From: Amphibacillus sp. MSJ-3 | GTDB taxonomy: Bacteria > Bacillota > Bacilli > Bacillales > Amphibacillaceae | Length of the DNA: 64,000 nt | NCBI RefSeq assembly: GCF_018919165.1 | Contig: NZ_JAHLQM010000006.1 | Location: 27,497 to 91,496 of the forward strand | Direction of reading: 5' to 3' | Part shown: positions 1 to 7,972 of the stretch, one piece after another | Position numbering within the stretch: position 1 is the stretch's first letter | Layout of the letters: each line of letters begins with the position of its first letter | Notes under the pieces: generated by a model | Told to the model about the DNA's origin: nothing | Databases searched by the model: none | What the model saw: the letters and a program-made list of their open reading frames with translations, nothing else | Made by a program: the position numbers and the translations under genes

Positions 1-784
1 GCAAAGGAATCGCGAGGATAAAACCTTTTATCATTCCATTTATTTGATATTGGTTTTCAAGCATATTGGAAAAGTGAAATAAATAACCGAACAAAACAAA
101 CATATTGAGTCCACCGATTAAAAAGATTGCGATCAACCAGCGGCCACTTTGCTTAAATACTTTTTTTATGTCTATTAAAAAGTCAGCAAAAGAGCTGTTA
201 GTGCCTGTTTTGTGTTTGGGTACTTTAACTAAGAAAATGACAAGTAAAAGTGATATGATCGCAAAAATGGGCACAAAAACGAATGGTAGATACCATATAA
301 ATAAAGCGAGTGAGGCACCAATGATTGGGCTTAATACTTTACCAAATGTATTCGCCGTTTCAATAATCCCTAAACTAGCACTTACCTCCTCCTCTTCCTT
401 ATACATATCACTCACCGTTGGAATGACAACAGGAAAAGCTCCAGCTGCTCCGATTCCTTGCAAAAAACGACCGAGCAAAATGATTAAGTAAGGCTCATTC
501 ATCAACCAAGAGGCTACTGCTGCAATCGTTCCACCTATTGCTGTAATGATTAAGCTTGGAATAATAACTTTTTTTCGTCCAAACTTGTCAGACAAGTAAC
601 CGGCAATTGGTATTAATAAAATTGCGACGATCGAATAAATCGTAATGATTAGACTAGATTGGAATTCAGATATATCCAATTCTTTTTCAATCATCGGTAA
701 TACCGGAATCAACATCGAGTTACCAAGTGTCATAACTAGCGGAATTGAAGCCAGGGCTAATAAATCTAATCTCTTTTCTTTCAT
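1..784 (-). CDS. MFS transporter, DHA1-like (partial, C-terminus outside window)
   Basis: This frame is open to the window edge and gives about 261 residues of an integral membrane transporter. After a short charged N-terminus the helices are clear. The loop after the second helix holds the MFS motif A (GYLSDKFGRKK), and LGRFLQGIGAAGAFPVVIP is typical of motif C-type drug/proton antiporters of the DHA1 group. An acidic KEEEEV cytoplasmic loop and further helices follow. It is divergent from HMG-CoA reductase, with about 160 bases between the starts. Substrate cannot be read from sequence. An efflux role is the family default and is inference. Confidence 0.8.
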   Translation of the reverse strand, partial: MKEKRLDLLALASIPLVMTLGNSMLIPVLPMIEKELDISEFQSSLIITIYSIVAILLIPIAGYLSDKFGRKKVIIPSLIITAIGGTIAAVASWLMNEPYLIILLGRFLQGIGAAGAFPVVIPTVSDMYKEEEEVSASLGIIETANTFGKVLSPIIGASLALFIWYLPFVFVPIFAIISLLLVIFLVKVPKHKTGTNSSFADFLIDIKKVFKQSGRWLIAIFLIGGLNMFVLFGYLFHFSNMLENQYQINGMIKGFILAIPL

Positions 785-943
785 CTTTCATCATCCATTC
801 TTCTACATTTAAATACTGTAAATATTTTGAGCTTAAAACCTATTTTCATACCTATAATGGGTTTGTAAAAAAAGATTGTGGTACAATGTATGGCATATCA
901 TTGATTTTAAATCAATATATACATATGGATCAGGAGGATAATG

Positions 944-2242
944 ATGAGAAAAAGTAAATTAGATAGATTTTATCAACGAACAATTGATGAACGGATTGAA
1001 GCGTTAATAGCTGAAAACTATCTTGAAGATCAGTCGATTGCTGAATTTAAAGATTCCCTCATTTTGCCTGCAGAAGTTGCTAATCACATGATTGAGAATC
1101 AAATTGGAACATATCATTTACCATTAGGTTTAGGACTCCATTTTTTGATTGATGGTAATGAATACCTTATACCGATGGCCACCGAGGAACCTTCAGTTAT
1201 TGCTGCTGCATGTTTTGCGGCAAAAACGATTCGACGTGCTGGTGGATTTACGACAGAAGTTAGCGAACGTGTGATGATTGGTCAAATTGCTTTGAAAGAT
1301 ATAAAGGATAAAGTTAAAGCCATTGATGCGGTCAAAGCAGCGGAAGAAGAAATCATCACCATTGCAAATGAAGCACATCCTTCAATTGTAAAACGTGGTG
1401 GTGGAGCTTGTAATATAAAGCTCCGTTGGATCGACGAGGACATAGAACAGGATACACCTTCCTTGCTTGTTATCCATTTGCATGTTAAAACCTTAGAGGC
1501 AATGGGTGCAAATATCATTAATACGATGGTTGAAGCTGTTAAACCTTATCTTGAATCCATTACTGATGGAAAAGCAATCATGGGGATTCTGTCAAATTAT
1601 GCAACAGAATGTTTAGCGACTGCAAGATGTCATATTCCTGTTGATATTTTAGCACGCCATGGATTATCAGGTATCGAAGTTCGCGATAGAATAATTGAAG
1701 CGAGTCAATTCGCGATAGCGGATCCTTACCGAGCAGTGACAAATAATAAAGGGATTATGAATGGAATCGATGCTTTAGTGATTGCAACCGGGAATGATTC
1801 AAGAGCAATTGAAGCGGGTGCCCATGCATATGCTGCACGTTCTGGCCAATATCGCTCGTTATCAAAGTGGACGAAAGCGGATAATGGTGATCTATTAGGA
1901 GAACTATCGCTCCCTTTACCGGTTGGAACAGTTGGTGGATCAATTAGTATTCATCCCGGAGCAAAATTCACTCACCAAATCCTTGGTTTTCCAGATGCCA
2001 AGCAATTAGAGTCGATTATTGTCTCACTTGGATTAGCACAAAATTTCGCTGCTATTCGTGCCCTTGTCACAGATGGCATCCAAAAAGGTCATATGGCCCT
2101 TCAGGCAAAGTCACTGGCCATTAGTTCAGGGGCAACTGGCGATGAGATTCAAAAAGTAGCTAGAGCTTTAAGAAGAGAAAAACATATGAATTTAAAGACA
2201 GCTAGAGAAATCTTGCTTAAATTACGCGAAGATGATCAATAA
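944..2242 (+). CDS. mvaA: Hydroxymethylglutaryl-CoA reductase, class II
   Basis: Catalyses HMG-CoA to mevalonate, the committed step of the mevalonate route to isoprenoids. At about 432 residues it has the length of bacterial class II enzymes. The N-terminal ENQIGTYHLPLGLGLHF segment and the MATEEPSVIAAA motif with the catalytic Glu (about residue 82) are clear. A GIMNGIDALVIATGND stretch and a C-terminal KGHMALQAKSLA with the catalytic His follow. Two in-frame ATGs exist at 941 and 944. AGGAGG at 932-937 is 3 bases from the first and 6 from the second, so 944 is preferred. It converges with mvaS, and a two-way terminator lies between them. Confidence 0.95.
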   Translation: MRKSKLDRFYQRTIDERIEALIAENYLEDQSIAEFKDSLILPAEVANHMIENQIGTYHLPLGLGLHFLIDGNEYLIPMATEEPSVIAAACFAAKTIRRAGGFTTEVSERVMIGQIALKDIKDKVKAIDAVKAAEEEIITIANEAHPSIVKRGGGACNIKLRWIDEDIEQDTPSLLVIHLHVKTLEAMGANIINTMVEAVKPYLESITDGKAIMGILSNYATECLATARCHIPVDILARHGLSGIEVRDRIIEASQFAIADPYRAVTNNKGIMNGIDALVIATGNDSRAIEAGAHAYAARSGQYRSLSKWTKADNGDLLGELSLPLPVGTVGGSISIHPGAKFTHQILGFPDAKQLESIIVSLGLAQNFAAIRALVTDGIQKGHMALQAKSLAISSGATGDEIQKVARALRREKHMNLKTAREILLKLREDDQ

Positions 2243-2278
2243 GATGACTTTAAAATCATGATTATAAGATGAAATAGC

Positions 2279-2313
2279 AAAACCGATTTTGAGTCATTTT
2301 CAAAATCGGTTTT
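2279..2313. terminator. Bidirectional intrinsic terminator between mvaA and mvaS
   Basis: A 14-bp perfect inverted repeat (arms 2279-2292 and 2300-2313) with a 7-base loop, A-rich on one side and T-rich on the other. It sits between two converging genes and fits termination in both directions. Confidence 0.85.
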
Positions 2314-2349
2314 CTGATTAGGTATTTTCCAAACAGCTTTGTGAACTTA

Positions 2350-3522
2350 TCATTGTTCTTTATTTATATATTGGCGCATATGATCTTTGATTCCAGCAAA
2401 ACAAATGGGTGCTGGGTCATTGCTTATGTCGAATTCAATATTACCTATTCCATTTGGAATGGTATCCATAAAGACTTTCTCATATTGTTCAACTGATATC
2501 TTTTCACGAGCTTGGAGCATCTGCTGATGTTGTTCAGTAAACAAATGATCACGATAGTTTTTTTGTAAGATTCCTGTGAAAAATTCTCCCACAGAACCAG
2601 ATCCGTAGCTAAATAATCCAAGCCTTGCACCTGCTTTTAGTTCCGTGTCCTGTTCTAATAATGAAATTAAATTTAAATATAAGGATCCCGTATAAATGTT
2701 ACCAACAATTTCATTATAATATTTCCCAATATTAAATTGTTTTATTAATCGTTCTTGTTCCTGTTCCGATTCATTCTCAAGGATTGATTTCAATGCTTTC
2801 AAGCCCATCTTTGTATAAGGCATATGAAATAAAAGTCCATCAAATGCTGCAAGAGTTACCTGGTTTTTTTCCTTATAGGCGGTAAAAAGATCTTGAAATA
2901 GCTTGATATATTGTATGACAGATAATTTTCCATGAACAAATGCTTCTTCAGAATACAAAGGCCGCCAGAAATCCATCACATCCTCTGTTTTATAAACGCT
3001 TTGATCTTCTATCACCATGACTTTCGGATCGCGCGTAATAAGCATAGCAACTGCCCCTGCACCTTGCGTAATCTCGCCACCAGTATTCAATCCATATCGT
3101 GAAATATCTGAGCTGAGGACAAGCACTTTACTATCTGGGTTAAGTGCGATATGCCCCTTGGCTATTTGAATAGCAGCTGTTCCACTATAACAAGCTTGTT
3201 TCACTTCGATTGAACGACAATATTCATTCAATCCAAGTAATTGATGAACATAGACTCCAGCCGCTTTTGAATGATCAATCCCTGATTCTGTTGCAAAGAT
3301 CACATAATCAATTGCGTCAATATCCTCTTGATCGAGTATACTCAATGCAGCATTTGCCGCTAAAGTAACGGCATCTTGTGTTTTTGGAACGACTGCCATT
3401 TTATCCTGGCCAATTCCGATTTTAAATTTCCCGGGCTCGACACCACGAGCAATAGCTAAATCTTCAGTATCTATGTACATATGCGGTGTATAAAAACCTA
3501 TTTTGTTAATTCCTATTTTCAA
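2350..3522 (-). CDS. mvaS: Hydroxymethylglutaryl-CoA synthase
   Basis: Condenses acetyl-CoA with acetoacetyl-CoA to HMG-CoA. I place the start at a TTG (3522), 8 bases after AAGGAAG, rather than the GTG at 3531 that abuts the ribosome site. With the TTG start the catalytic residues fall at Glu79 (ATES), Cys111 (VKQACYSG) and His233 (LLFHMPYTK). To my knowledge these are the numbers used for the staphylococcal and enterococcal enzymes. The N-terminus then reads MKIGINKIGF, as expected. Length is 390 residues, normal for the family. It is divergent from the thiolase at 3744, which supplies its acetoacetyl-CoA. Confidence 0.95.
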   Translation of the reverse strand: MKIGINKIGFYTPHMYIDTEDLAIARGVEPGKFKIGIGQDKMAVVPKTQDAVTLAANAALSILDQEDIDAIDYVIFATESGIDHSKAAGVYVHQLLGLNEYCRSIEVKQACYSGTAAIQIAKGHIALNPDSKVLVLSSDISRYGLNTGGEITQGAGAVAMLITRDPKVMVIEDQSVYKTEDVMDFWRPLYSEEAFVHGKLSVIQYIKLFQDLFTAYKEKNQVTLAAFDGLLFHMPYTKMGLKALKSILENESEQEQERLIKQFNIGKYYNEIVGNIYTGSLYLNLISLLEQDTELKAGARLGLFSYGSGSVGEFFTGILQKNYRDHLFTEQHQQMLQAREKISVEQYEKVFMDTIPNGIGNIEFDISNDPAPICFAGIKDHMRQYINKEQ

Positions 3523-3743
3523 ATCGATCACTTCCTTTTTATAATGGTTGACTGTAAATTCTATTATGAGTTTAAATATATTATATTCCCAATTAATACT
3601 TTAACATGAATGAATTGAATTCACTAATGATTAATTTTTTTAATTTCAACAACCCTCTATTTTTATATGTAATAAATGATTAAGTTTAAAAAATCTGTTA
3701 AAATGAAAAAAGTAACTTCTAAATAAAAGAAAGGAGTTTATTT

Positions 3744-4922
3744 ATGGAAGATGTTGTAATCGTAAGTGCTGTCCGAACGCCAATTGGTAAATTCGGTGGT
3801 TCTTTAAAGGATCAAACAGCACGAATGTTAGGTACATATGTTGTCAAAGAAGCGATTAAACGTGCAAACTTAACACCTCAGGATATCGATAGTGGTATTT
3901 TTGGTAACGTCCTACAATCTGGAACTGGTCAGAATCTTGCTCGTCAAATTCTAATAGATTCAAACGTTCCATATGAAGTGCCGGCCATGACAATCAATGA
4001 GGTATGTGGATCTGGTTTAAAAGCTGTAATTCTTGGTGCTCAGCAGATTCAATTAGATCAAGCTGAAATCGTTGTTGTTGGCGGTGTTGAGAGTATGAGT
4101 AATGCCCCACATTTGATCTCAGATTATCGATGGAACCAGTCAATTGATGATAAACAATTGATTGATTCAATGATCAACGATGGTCTAACTGATGCATTCT
4201 CTCAGAAACATATGGGGATCACCGCTGAAATCCTAGCTGAAAAATATAATATCTCTCGTAAAGAACAAGATCAGTTTGCAATGGAATCTCAACATAAAGC
4301 TGAACATGCTCAAGCAACAGGTCGTTTTATTGATGAAATTGTTCCAATCCCTGTAGAAAATGAAACAGGTGAGACCTTCCTATTTGATCAAGACGAATAT
4401 ATTCGAAAAAACGTTAATTTGAAGGATTTGGCAAAGCTTCGTACACCATTTAAGGAAGGTGGGACAGTAACAGCTGGTAATGCATCTGGAATCAATGATG
4501 GTGGCGCTGCTCTAATCTTGATGAAAAAATCCATCGCCGAGTCCCGTGGCATAAAGCATTTAGCAACGATTAAACAATATGCAGAAGTAGGAATAGATCC
4601 CAATTACATGGGCTACAGCCCCTACCACGCCATCAAAAAATTAATAGATAAAGCTCAGCTTGATATAAACCAAGTTGACTTATTTGAAATCAATGAAGCC
4701 TTCGCTGCTCAAAGTATTCCTGTGATACGTGATTTAGGTATTGATCCGCTTAAAGTTAATGTTAATGGCGGTGGCATTGCGCTTGGTCACCCGATTGGCG
4801 CTTCTGGAGCAAGGATTCTTGTTACACTTCTTCATGAAATGAATAAAACTAATAATAGGTTAGGAATCGCTAGTCTTTGCATCGGTGGTGGATTAGGTCT
4901 GTCGATGCTTGTAGAACGTTAA
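3744..4922 (+). CDS. Acetyl-CoA acetyltransferase (thiolase)
   Basis: Makes acetoacetyl-CoA from two acetyl-CoA. It has 392 residues, the usual biosynthetic thiolase length. Catalytic residues are visible: Cys88 in INEVCGSGLKA, the His in GGIALGHPIGASG and the second Cys in SLCIGGGLG. AAAGGAG at 3730-3736 sits 7 bases before the ATG. The gene is divergent from mvaS and close to mvaA, so the three enzymes from acetyl-CoA to mevalonate lie together. In enterococci the thiolase and reductase are fused (MvaE); here they are separate. A fatty-acid role cannot be excluded, but the context argues for mevalonate. Confidence 0.93.
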   Translation: MEDVVIVSAVRTPIGKFGGSLKDQTARMLGTYVVKEAIKRANLTPQDIDSGIFGNVLQSGTGQNLARQILIDSNVPYEVPAMTINEVCGSGLKAVILGAQQIQLDQAEIVVVGGVESMSNAPHLISDYRWNQSIDDKQLIDSMINDGLTDAFSQKHMGITAEILAEKYNISRKEQDQFAMESQHKAEHAQATGRFIDEIVPIPVENETGETFLFDQDEYIRKNVNLKDLAKLRTPFKEGGTVTAGNASGINDGGAALILMKKSIAESRGIKHLATIKQYAEVGIDPNYMGYSPYHAIKKLIDKAQLDINQVDLFEINEAFAAQSIPVIRDLGIDPLKVNVNGGGIALGHPIGASGARILVTLLHEMNKTNNRLGIASLCIGGGLGLSMLVER

Positions 4923-4978
4923 GTCAGCGACCGTTTACTAAAACACCCTATTTCTTCATTTCTGACAAAATTTAAAAT

Positions 4979-5340
4979 GGAGAATGTCCGTTGATCTCCC
5001 ACTTACAATGCTTAAATTCCTAGGAATTCTTGAGGTGGAAATCTTACTGACAGTTGCCCTGCGATAAAGTGAAACTTCAACCAGTGGGGACTGAACCTAT
5101 AGGATCTAGGTTATGCAGACCTTACCATAGAACCTGCTAGATTTAGTCTGACTTCCCCTGTCCCCACTGATTGGGACCGGATCTGGGACTACGTTTACTC
5201 GTCCCACCGGAAACATTTGCGGTTACTCGTCCTACCGAAAACATTTGTTACTACCACTCGGACTTTTCTAACTGTTGATCAACTACTTATCAATCGAGGT
5301 TCTGCTAACTGATTGAAACGGGGATCTTCCAATCAGTTAA
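4979..5340 (+). repeat. Dispersed structured repeat, long copy A
   Basis: An intergenic block with no convincing gene. In order it holds a module with GTTGATCTCCCAC, a GCGATAAAGTGAAACTTCAA core, and a long stem whose arms include CAGTGGGG and CCCCACTG. Next come two tandem units of about 26 bases containing TTACTCGTCC and ACCG...AAACATTTG (about 5194-5247). Related blocks occur at 44.5, 55.1 and 63.2 kb, with short variants at 23.5 and 28.9 kb. GC content is visibly higher than in neighbouring spacers. Function is unknown; a mobile or structured-RNA origin is inferred. Confidence 0.75.
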
Positions 5341-5352
5341 TCCGACGTAAAG

Positions 5353-5389
5353 GAAGAAAGCGATAAGTTACTATAATATCGCTTTCTTC
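5353..5389. terminator. Intrinsic terminator hairpin
   Basis: Arms GAAGAAAGCGATA (5353-5365) and TATCGCTTTCTTC (5377-5389) form a 13-bp stem next to the stop codon of the alkyltransferase gene on the minus strand. Confidence 0.75.
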
Positions 5390-5391
5390 TT

Positions 5392-5907
5392 TTATCTATG
5401 ATTAAATTCCAGATCAATTAATGCTTGTTTTAATGGTAAACCTGCCCGAAATCCTGTTAATTTTTTATTCTTCCCTATCACACGATGGCAAGGAATAAGG
5501 ATAAGCAATGGGTTCTGCCCAATTGCTCGGCTAACTGCTCTAACAGCAGTTGGACGGTTAATGGCTGCTGCAAGTTCACTATAGCTGATTGTAGTCCCAT
5601 AAGGAATATCTTGTAAGGCATGCCAAACTATTTTTTGAAAAGTTGTTCCGTACAAATCAATTGGGATCGTAAATTTTGTTAATTGTCCTGCAAAATACTC
5701 TTTTAACTGCTTTATTTCTAATTTGAACATTTGTTCGTCCTCAATGATTTGGTAGTTTGTAAATGTCTTTTTTAGCCAAGAGACATGGAACTGATTTGAT
5801 TGATCAATTGTAGTTGTTATTAGCGCTAAGCCTTGATTCGTCTTGTATAAAGTAAATGAATGATTCTCGTGAATGAATCTTGTCTGATAAAGAAGTTTCT
5901 TTTGCAT
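5392..5907 (-). CDS. ogt: Methylated-DNA--protein-cysteine S-methyltransferase
   Basis: A suicide DNA-repair protein that takes alkyl groups from O6-alkylguanine onto its own cysteine. The active-site PCHRVIG motif is near residue 140 of 171. It is preceded by the helix-turn-helix region TTISYSELAAAINRP with the RAVSRAIGQNP segment. An upstream in-frame ATG at 5943 would add 12 residues. The ATG at 5907 follows AAGGG at 8 bases and is preferred. The N-terminal half is a typical poorly conserved ribonuclease-H-like domain. It stands alone between repeat copy A and the chromate-type transporter genes. Confidence 0.93.
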   Translation of the reverse strand: MQKKLLYQTRFIHENHSFTLYKTNQGLALITTTIDQSNQFHVSWLKKTFTNYQIIEDEQMFKLEIKQLKEYFAGQLTKFTIPIDLYGTTFQKIVWHALQDIPYGTTISYSELAAAINRPTAVRAVSRAIGQNPLLILIPCHRVIGKNKKLTGFRAGLPLKQALIDLEFNHR

Positions 5908-6120
5908 GATACCAACCCTTATTTTTTTATTAAAATGATACAAGCAGTTAATCTTGACAAAGATCCGCTGGCTTCCCTCTTATCATTGAATGGGTTGCCT
6001 AACAGTTAGGATATTCGAATGGAATCATTACCTGTAGATCTCCTCACTAAGGATATTTAATCTAGCTTCGACAAAAGTAGTACAGGTCTAACTAGATCGG
6101 GATATGAAAAAAAATTAAAA

Positions 6121-6174
6121 AACCCGCAATTTATCATCTTCAATTAAATCATCATTTATGATAAAAAGCAGGTT
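6121..6174 (-). terminator. Probable terminator of the chromate-transporter pair
   Basis: Imperfect long hairpin just after the stop of the downstream transporter gene (minus strand). AACC/GGTT and TTTATCAT/ATGATAAA arms pair, and on the minus strand a T-rich run follows (6100-6120). Confidence 0.55.
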
Positions 6175-6181
6175 GATCCTG

Positions 6182-6757
6182 TTATCCAAATTTAAATAAA
6201 ATTCCAATTAACGCTGATAAAGCAATAAATAAGACAGGATGCAGGTCTTTAAAGTATCTGTGTCGCATAACTAGAAATAAAATGATTGCCAGGCTTAAAG
6301 ACTTCCAATTGATAAAGCCGATCCAATCATTGGCTTCAACTAAACGAGACAGGTCAAATAAATCAAGCCATACAACAGAGAAACCTGATGCGGCTATTAG
6401 TGCAGTTGAAGCGGGTCTGAGACCATAGAATACAGATTCAACATAATTATTTTCTCTAAATTTAGTTAAAAAACGTCCAATAATCAAAATAATAATAATT
6501 GAAGGTGAAACTAGACCGATTGTAGCTACAATCCCACCAATTGCCCCACCATTTAAGTGTCCGACGTATGTTGCCATATTGATCCCAATCGCTCCTGGCG
6601 TTGATTCTGAAATCGCAATCATATCAGCTAGTTGTTCATATGTATACCAACCTGTTCGATCCGCAATATCATATAAGAATGGTAAAGTAGCTAATCCACC
6701 ACCCACAGCAAATAAACCAGCCTTAAAAAATTCATAATAGAGTTGTAAATAGATCAT
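6182..6757 (-). CDS. Chromate transporter family protein, half 2
   Basis: A short (191-residue) CHR-family membrane protein. The signature near the start is AGLFAVGGGLATLPFLYD followed by ISESTPGAIGINMATYVG, typical of one half of ChrA. The rest is hydrophobic, with about five to six helices. It overlaps the preceding half by 4 bases (ATGA junction), so the two are made together and probably form a heterodimer equal to one long-chain ChrA. Chromate is the family name; the natural substrate here is not shown by the sequence. Confidence 0.9.
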   Translation of the reverse strand: MIYLQLYYEFFKAGLFAVGGGLATLPFLYDIADRTGWYTYEQLADMIAISESTPGAIGINMATYVGHLNGGAIGGIVATIGLVSPSIIIILIIGRFLTKFRENNYVESVFYGLRPASTALIAASGFSVVWLDLFDLSRLVEANDWIGFINWKSLSLAIILFLVMRHRYFKDLHPVLFIALSALIGILFKFG

Positions 6758-7299
6758 CCTTGCCGTCTCCCTTCTTGTGATTTAGCTATTACCCCGATAA
6801 ACCCAGCCAAAACAATGAATAGAACTGGAGATAGTCCAGTAAAGACGGAAAGGGTGAAAACGAGAATAAAAATCAATAAGCCGATCTTATCAACAATTGA
6901 ATTCTTCCAAAGTTTAATAACAGCATTTAATATAAGTACATAAACACTGACCCGTATTCCAGCAAAGGCATGTTGTAGGATAGGCGAATCTGAAAAGTTC
7001 TTCATAAAAATAGCAATAATCGAAATGATAATATACGAAGGAAAAACCAAACCAAGTGTAGCGATAATCCCACCTAGGGTCCCTTTTTGTTTCTGTCCGA
7101 CAAATGTTGCAGTATTTACTGCTATAATCCCTGGTGTTGTTTGACCAATCGCAAAATAGTCAACCAGTTCTTCATCTGTCACCCACTTTTTTGTTTCAAC
7201 AACCTCTCTTTGAAGGATGGGTAGCATTGCGTAACCTCCACCAAAGGTGAGCAATCCAACTCGACTAAAGGTTAAAAATAGCTCCATTAATATCTTCAA
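6754..7299 (-). CDS. Chromate transporter family protein, half 1
   Basis: Partner of the next gene (181 residues). The CHR signature VGLLTFGGGYAMLPILQREVV is followed by the matching IGQTTPGIIAVNTATFVG. I read the start as TTG at 7299, with GGAGG about 6 bases upstream. The first ATG (7287) would be about 18 bases from that site. The two halves have opposite charge patterns in their loops, as is usual for paired short-chain CHR proteins. The pair stands alone, without a recognisable regulator. Confidence 0.9.
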   Translation of the reverse strand: MKILMELFLTFSRVGLLTFGGGYAMLPILQREVVETKKWVTDEELVDYFAIGQTTPGIIAVNTATFVGQKQKGTLGGIIATLGLVFPSYIIISIIAIFMKNFSDSPILQHAFAGIRVSVYVLILNAVIKLWKNSIVDKIGLLIFILVFTLSVFTGLSPVLFIVLAGFIGVIAKSQEGRRQG

Positions 7300-7405
7300 A
7301 TTCTTCCTCCTCTTAAAAATCTCTTCCCAATTAAATCTATATGTATCTTACGGACTAAGATTATTTTTGTCAAATCATTTCACAATAGACTTGTAAAAAG
7401 CCAAG

Positions 7406-7436
7406 GGGCCACTCCCATATAGTTTGAGTGTGGCCC
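7406..7436. terminator. Intrinsic terminator after the YndM-like gene
   Basis: GGGCCACTC and GAGTGTGGCCC arms (one small bulge) form a GC-rich stem. T-rich sequence flanks it on the plus side and a shorter T run on the minus side. Confidence 0.65.
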
Positions 7437-7477
7437 ATCTTTTAACTTTTTTATAATTTTATAATAGGTTTAGCTTG

Positions 7478-7918
7478 CTAATAATCTTCGTCATCATCAA
7501 AGTCATCAGCAAAAGGATTGATTTCTTGTGACAGCTCGGTTAGATAATCATAATGATTGATCTGGAAGTGTTTATCATCATAATTGAGATCTTCTGCAAC
7601 GTATAGATGAAAAAACGCTTCATATATCGCAATCACTAACGAAGATAAAAAAGTCGCCATTAGCACATCGCCACCGAAATTCATTATATTGATTAATAGA
7701 TAGATTACTGTGAAATGAATCAGAAAATCAGTAATTGTTGCGATGAAATTATTTGTTCGCTCTAATATGAGAATATCACCAATATAATAGGTAGCAAAAC
7801 AAGGCAAACTAATAGCTAAAGTTTGGCCAAAAGACATGCCATAACCGATCCCTAAAATTAAATACAATAATATAAAAGTTGTGACAAATTTAATACTAAG
7901 TAATTTTATATGTTCCAT
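7478..7918 (-). CDS. YndM-like membrane protein (DUF2512 family)
   Basis: A 146-residue protein with four hydrophobic segments in the first 100 residues. It resembles B. subtilis YndM, notably the SLPCFATYYIGDILILERTNN and ATITDFLIHFTVIYLL regions. The C-terminal 40 residues are cytoplasmic and very acidic, ending in DDFDDDEDY. AGGTGTTA upstream of the ATG is a reasonable ribosome site. Function of the family is unknown. It is followed by a terminator and appears to be a single-gene unit. Confidence 0.8.
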   Translation of the reverse strand: MEHIKLLSIKFVTTFILLYLILGIGYGMSFGQTLAISLPCFATYYIGDILILERTNNFIATITDFLIHFTVIYLLINIMNFGGDVLMATFLSSLVIAIYEAFFHLYVAEDLNYDDKHFQINHYDYLTELSQEINPFADDFDDDEDY

Positions 7919-7972
7919 CCTAACACCTCCATAGGGATTAGGATGGCATACTTAGAAAATATTATACATTAT

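Noticed and set aside
105..491. Plus-strand frame of 128 codons
   Set aside because: Antisense shadow of the MFS transporter, whose motif A and helices are clear on the minus strand.
745..957. Small plus-strand frame overlapping the mvaA start
   Set aside because: No ribosome site and no family features; it overlaps the promoter region and start of mvaA.
6000..6080. Possible further copy of the dispersed repeat downstream of the ogt start
   Set aside because: Only scattered short matches; no conserved GATAAAGTGAA core or paired stem.
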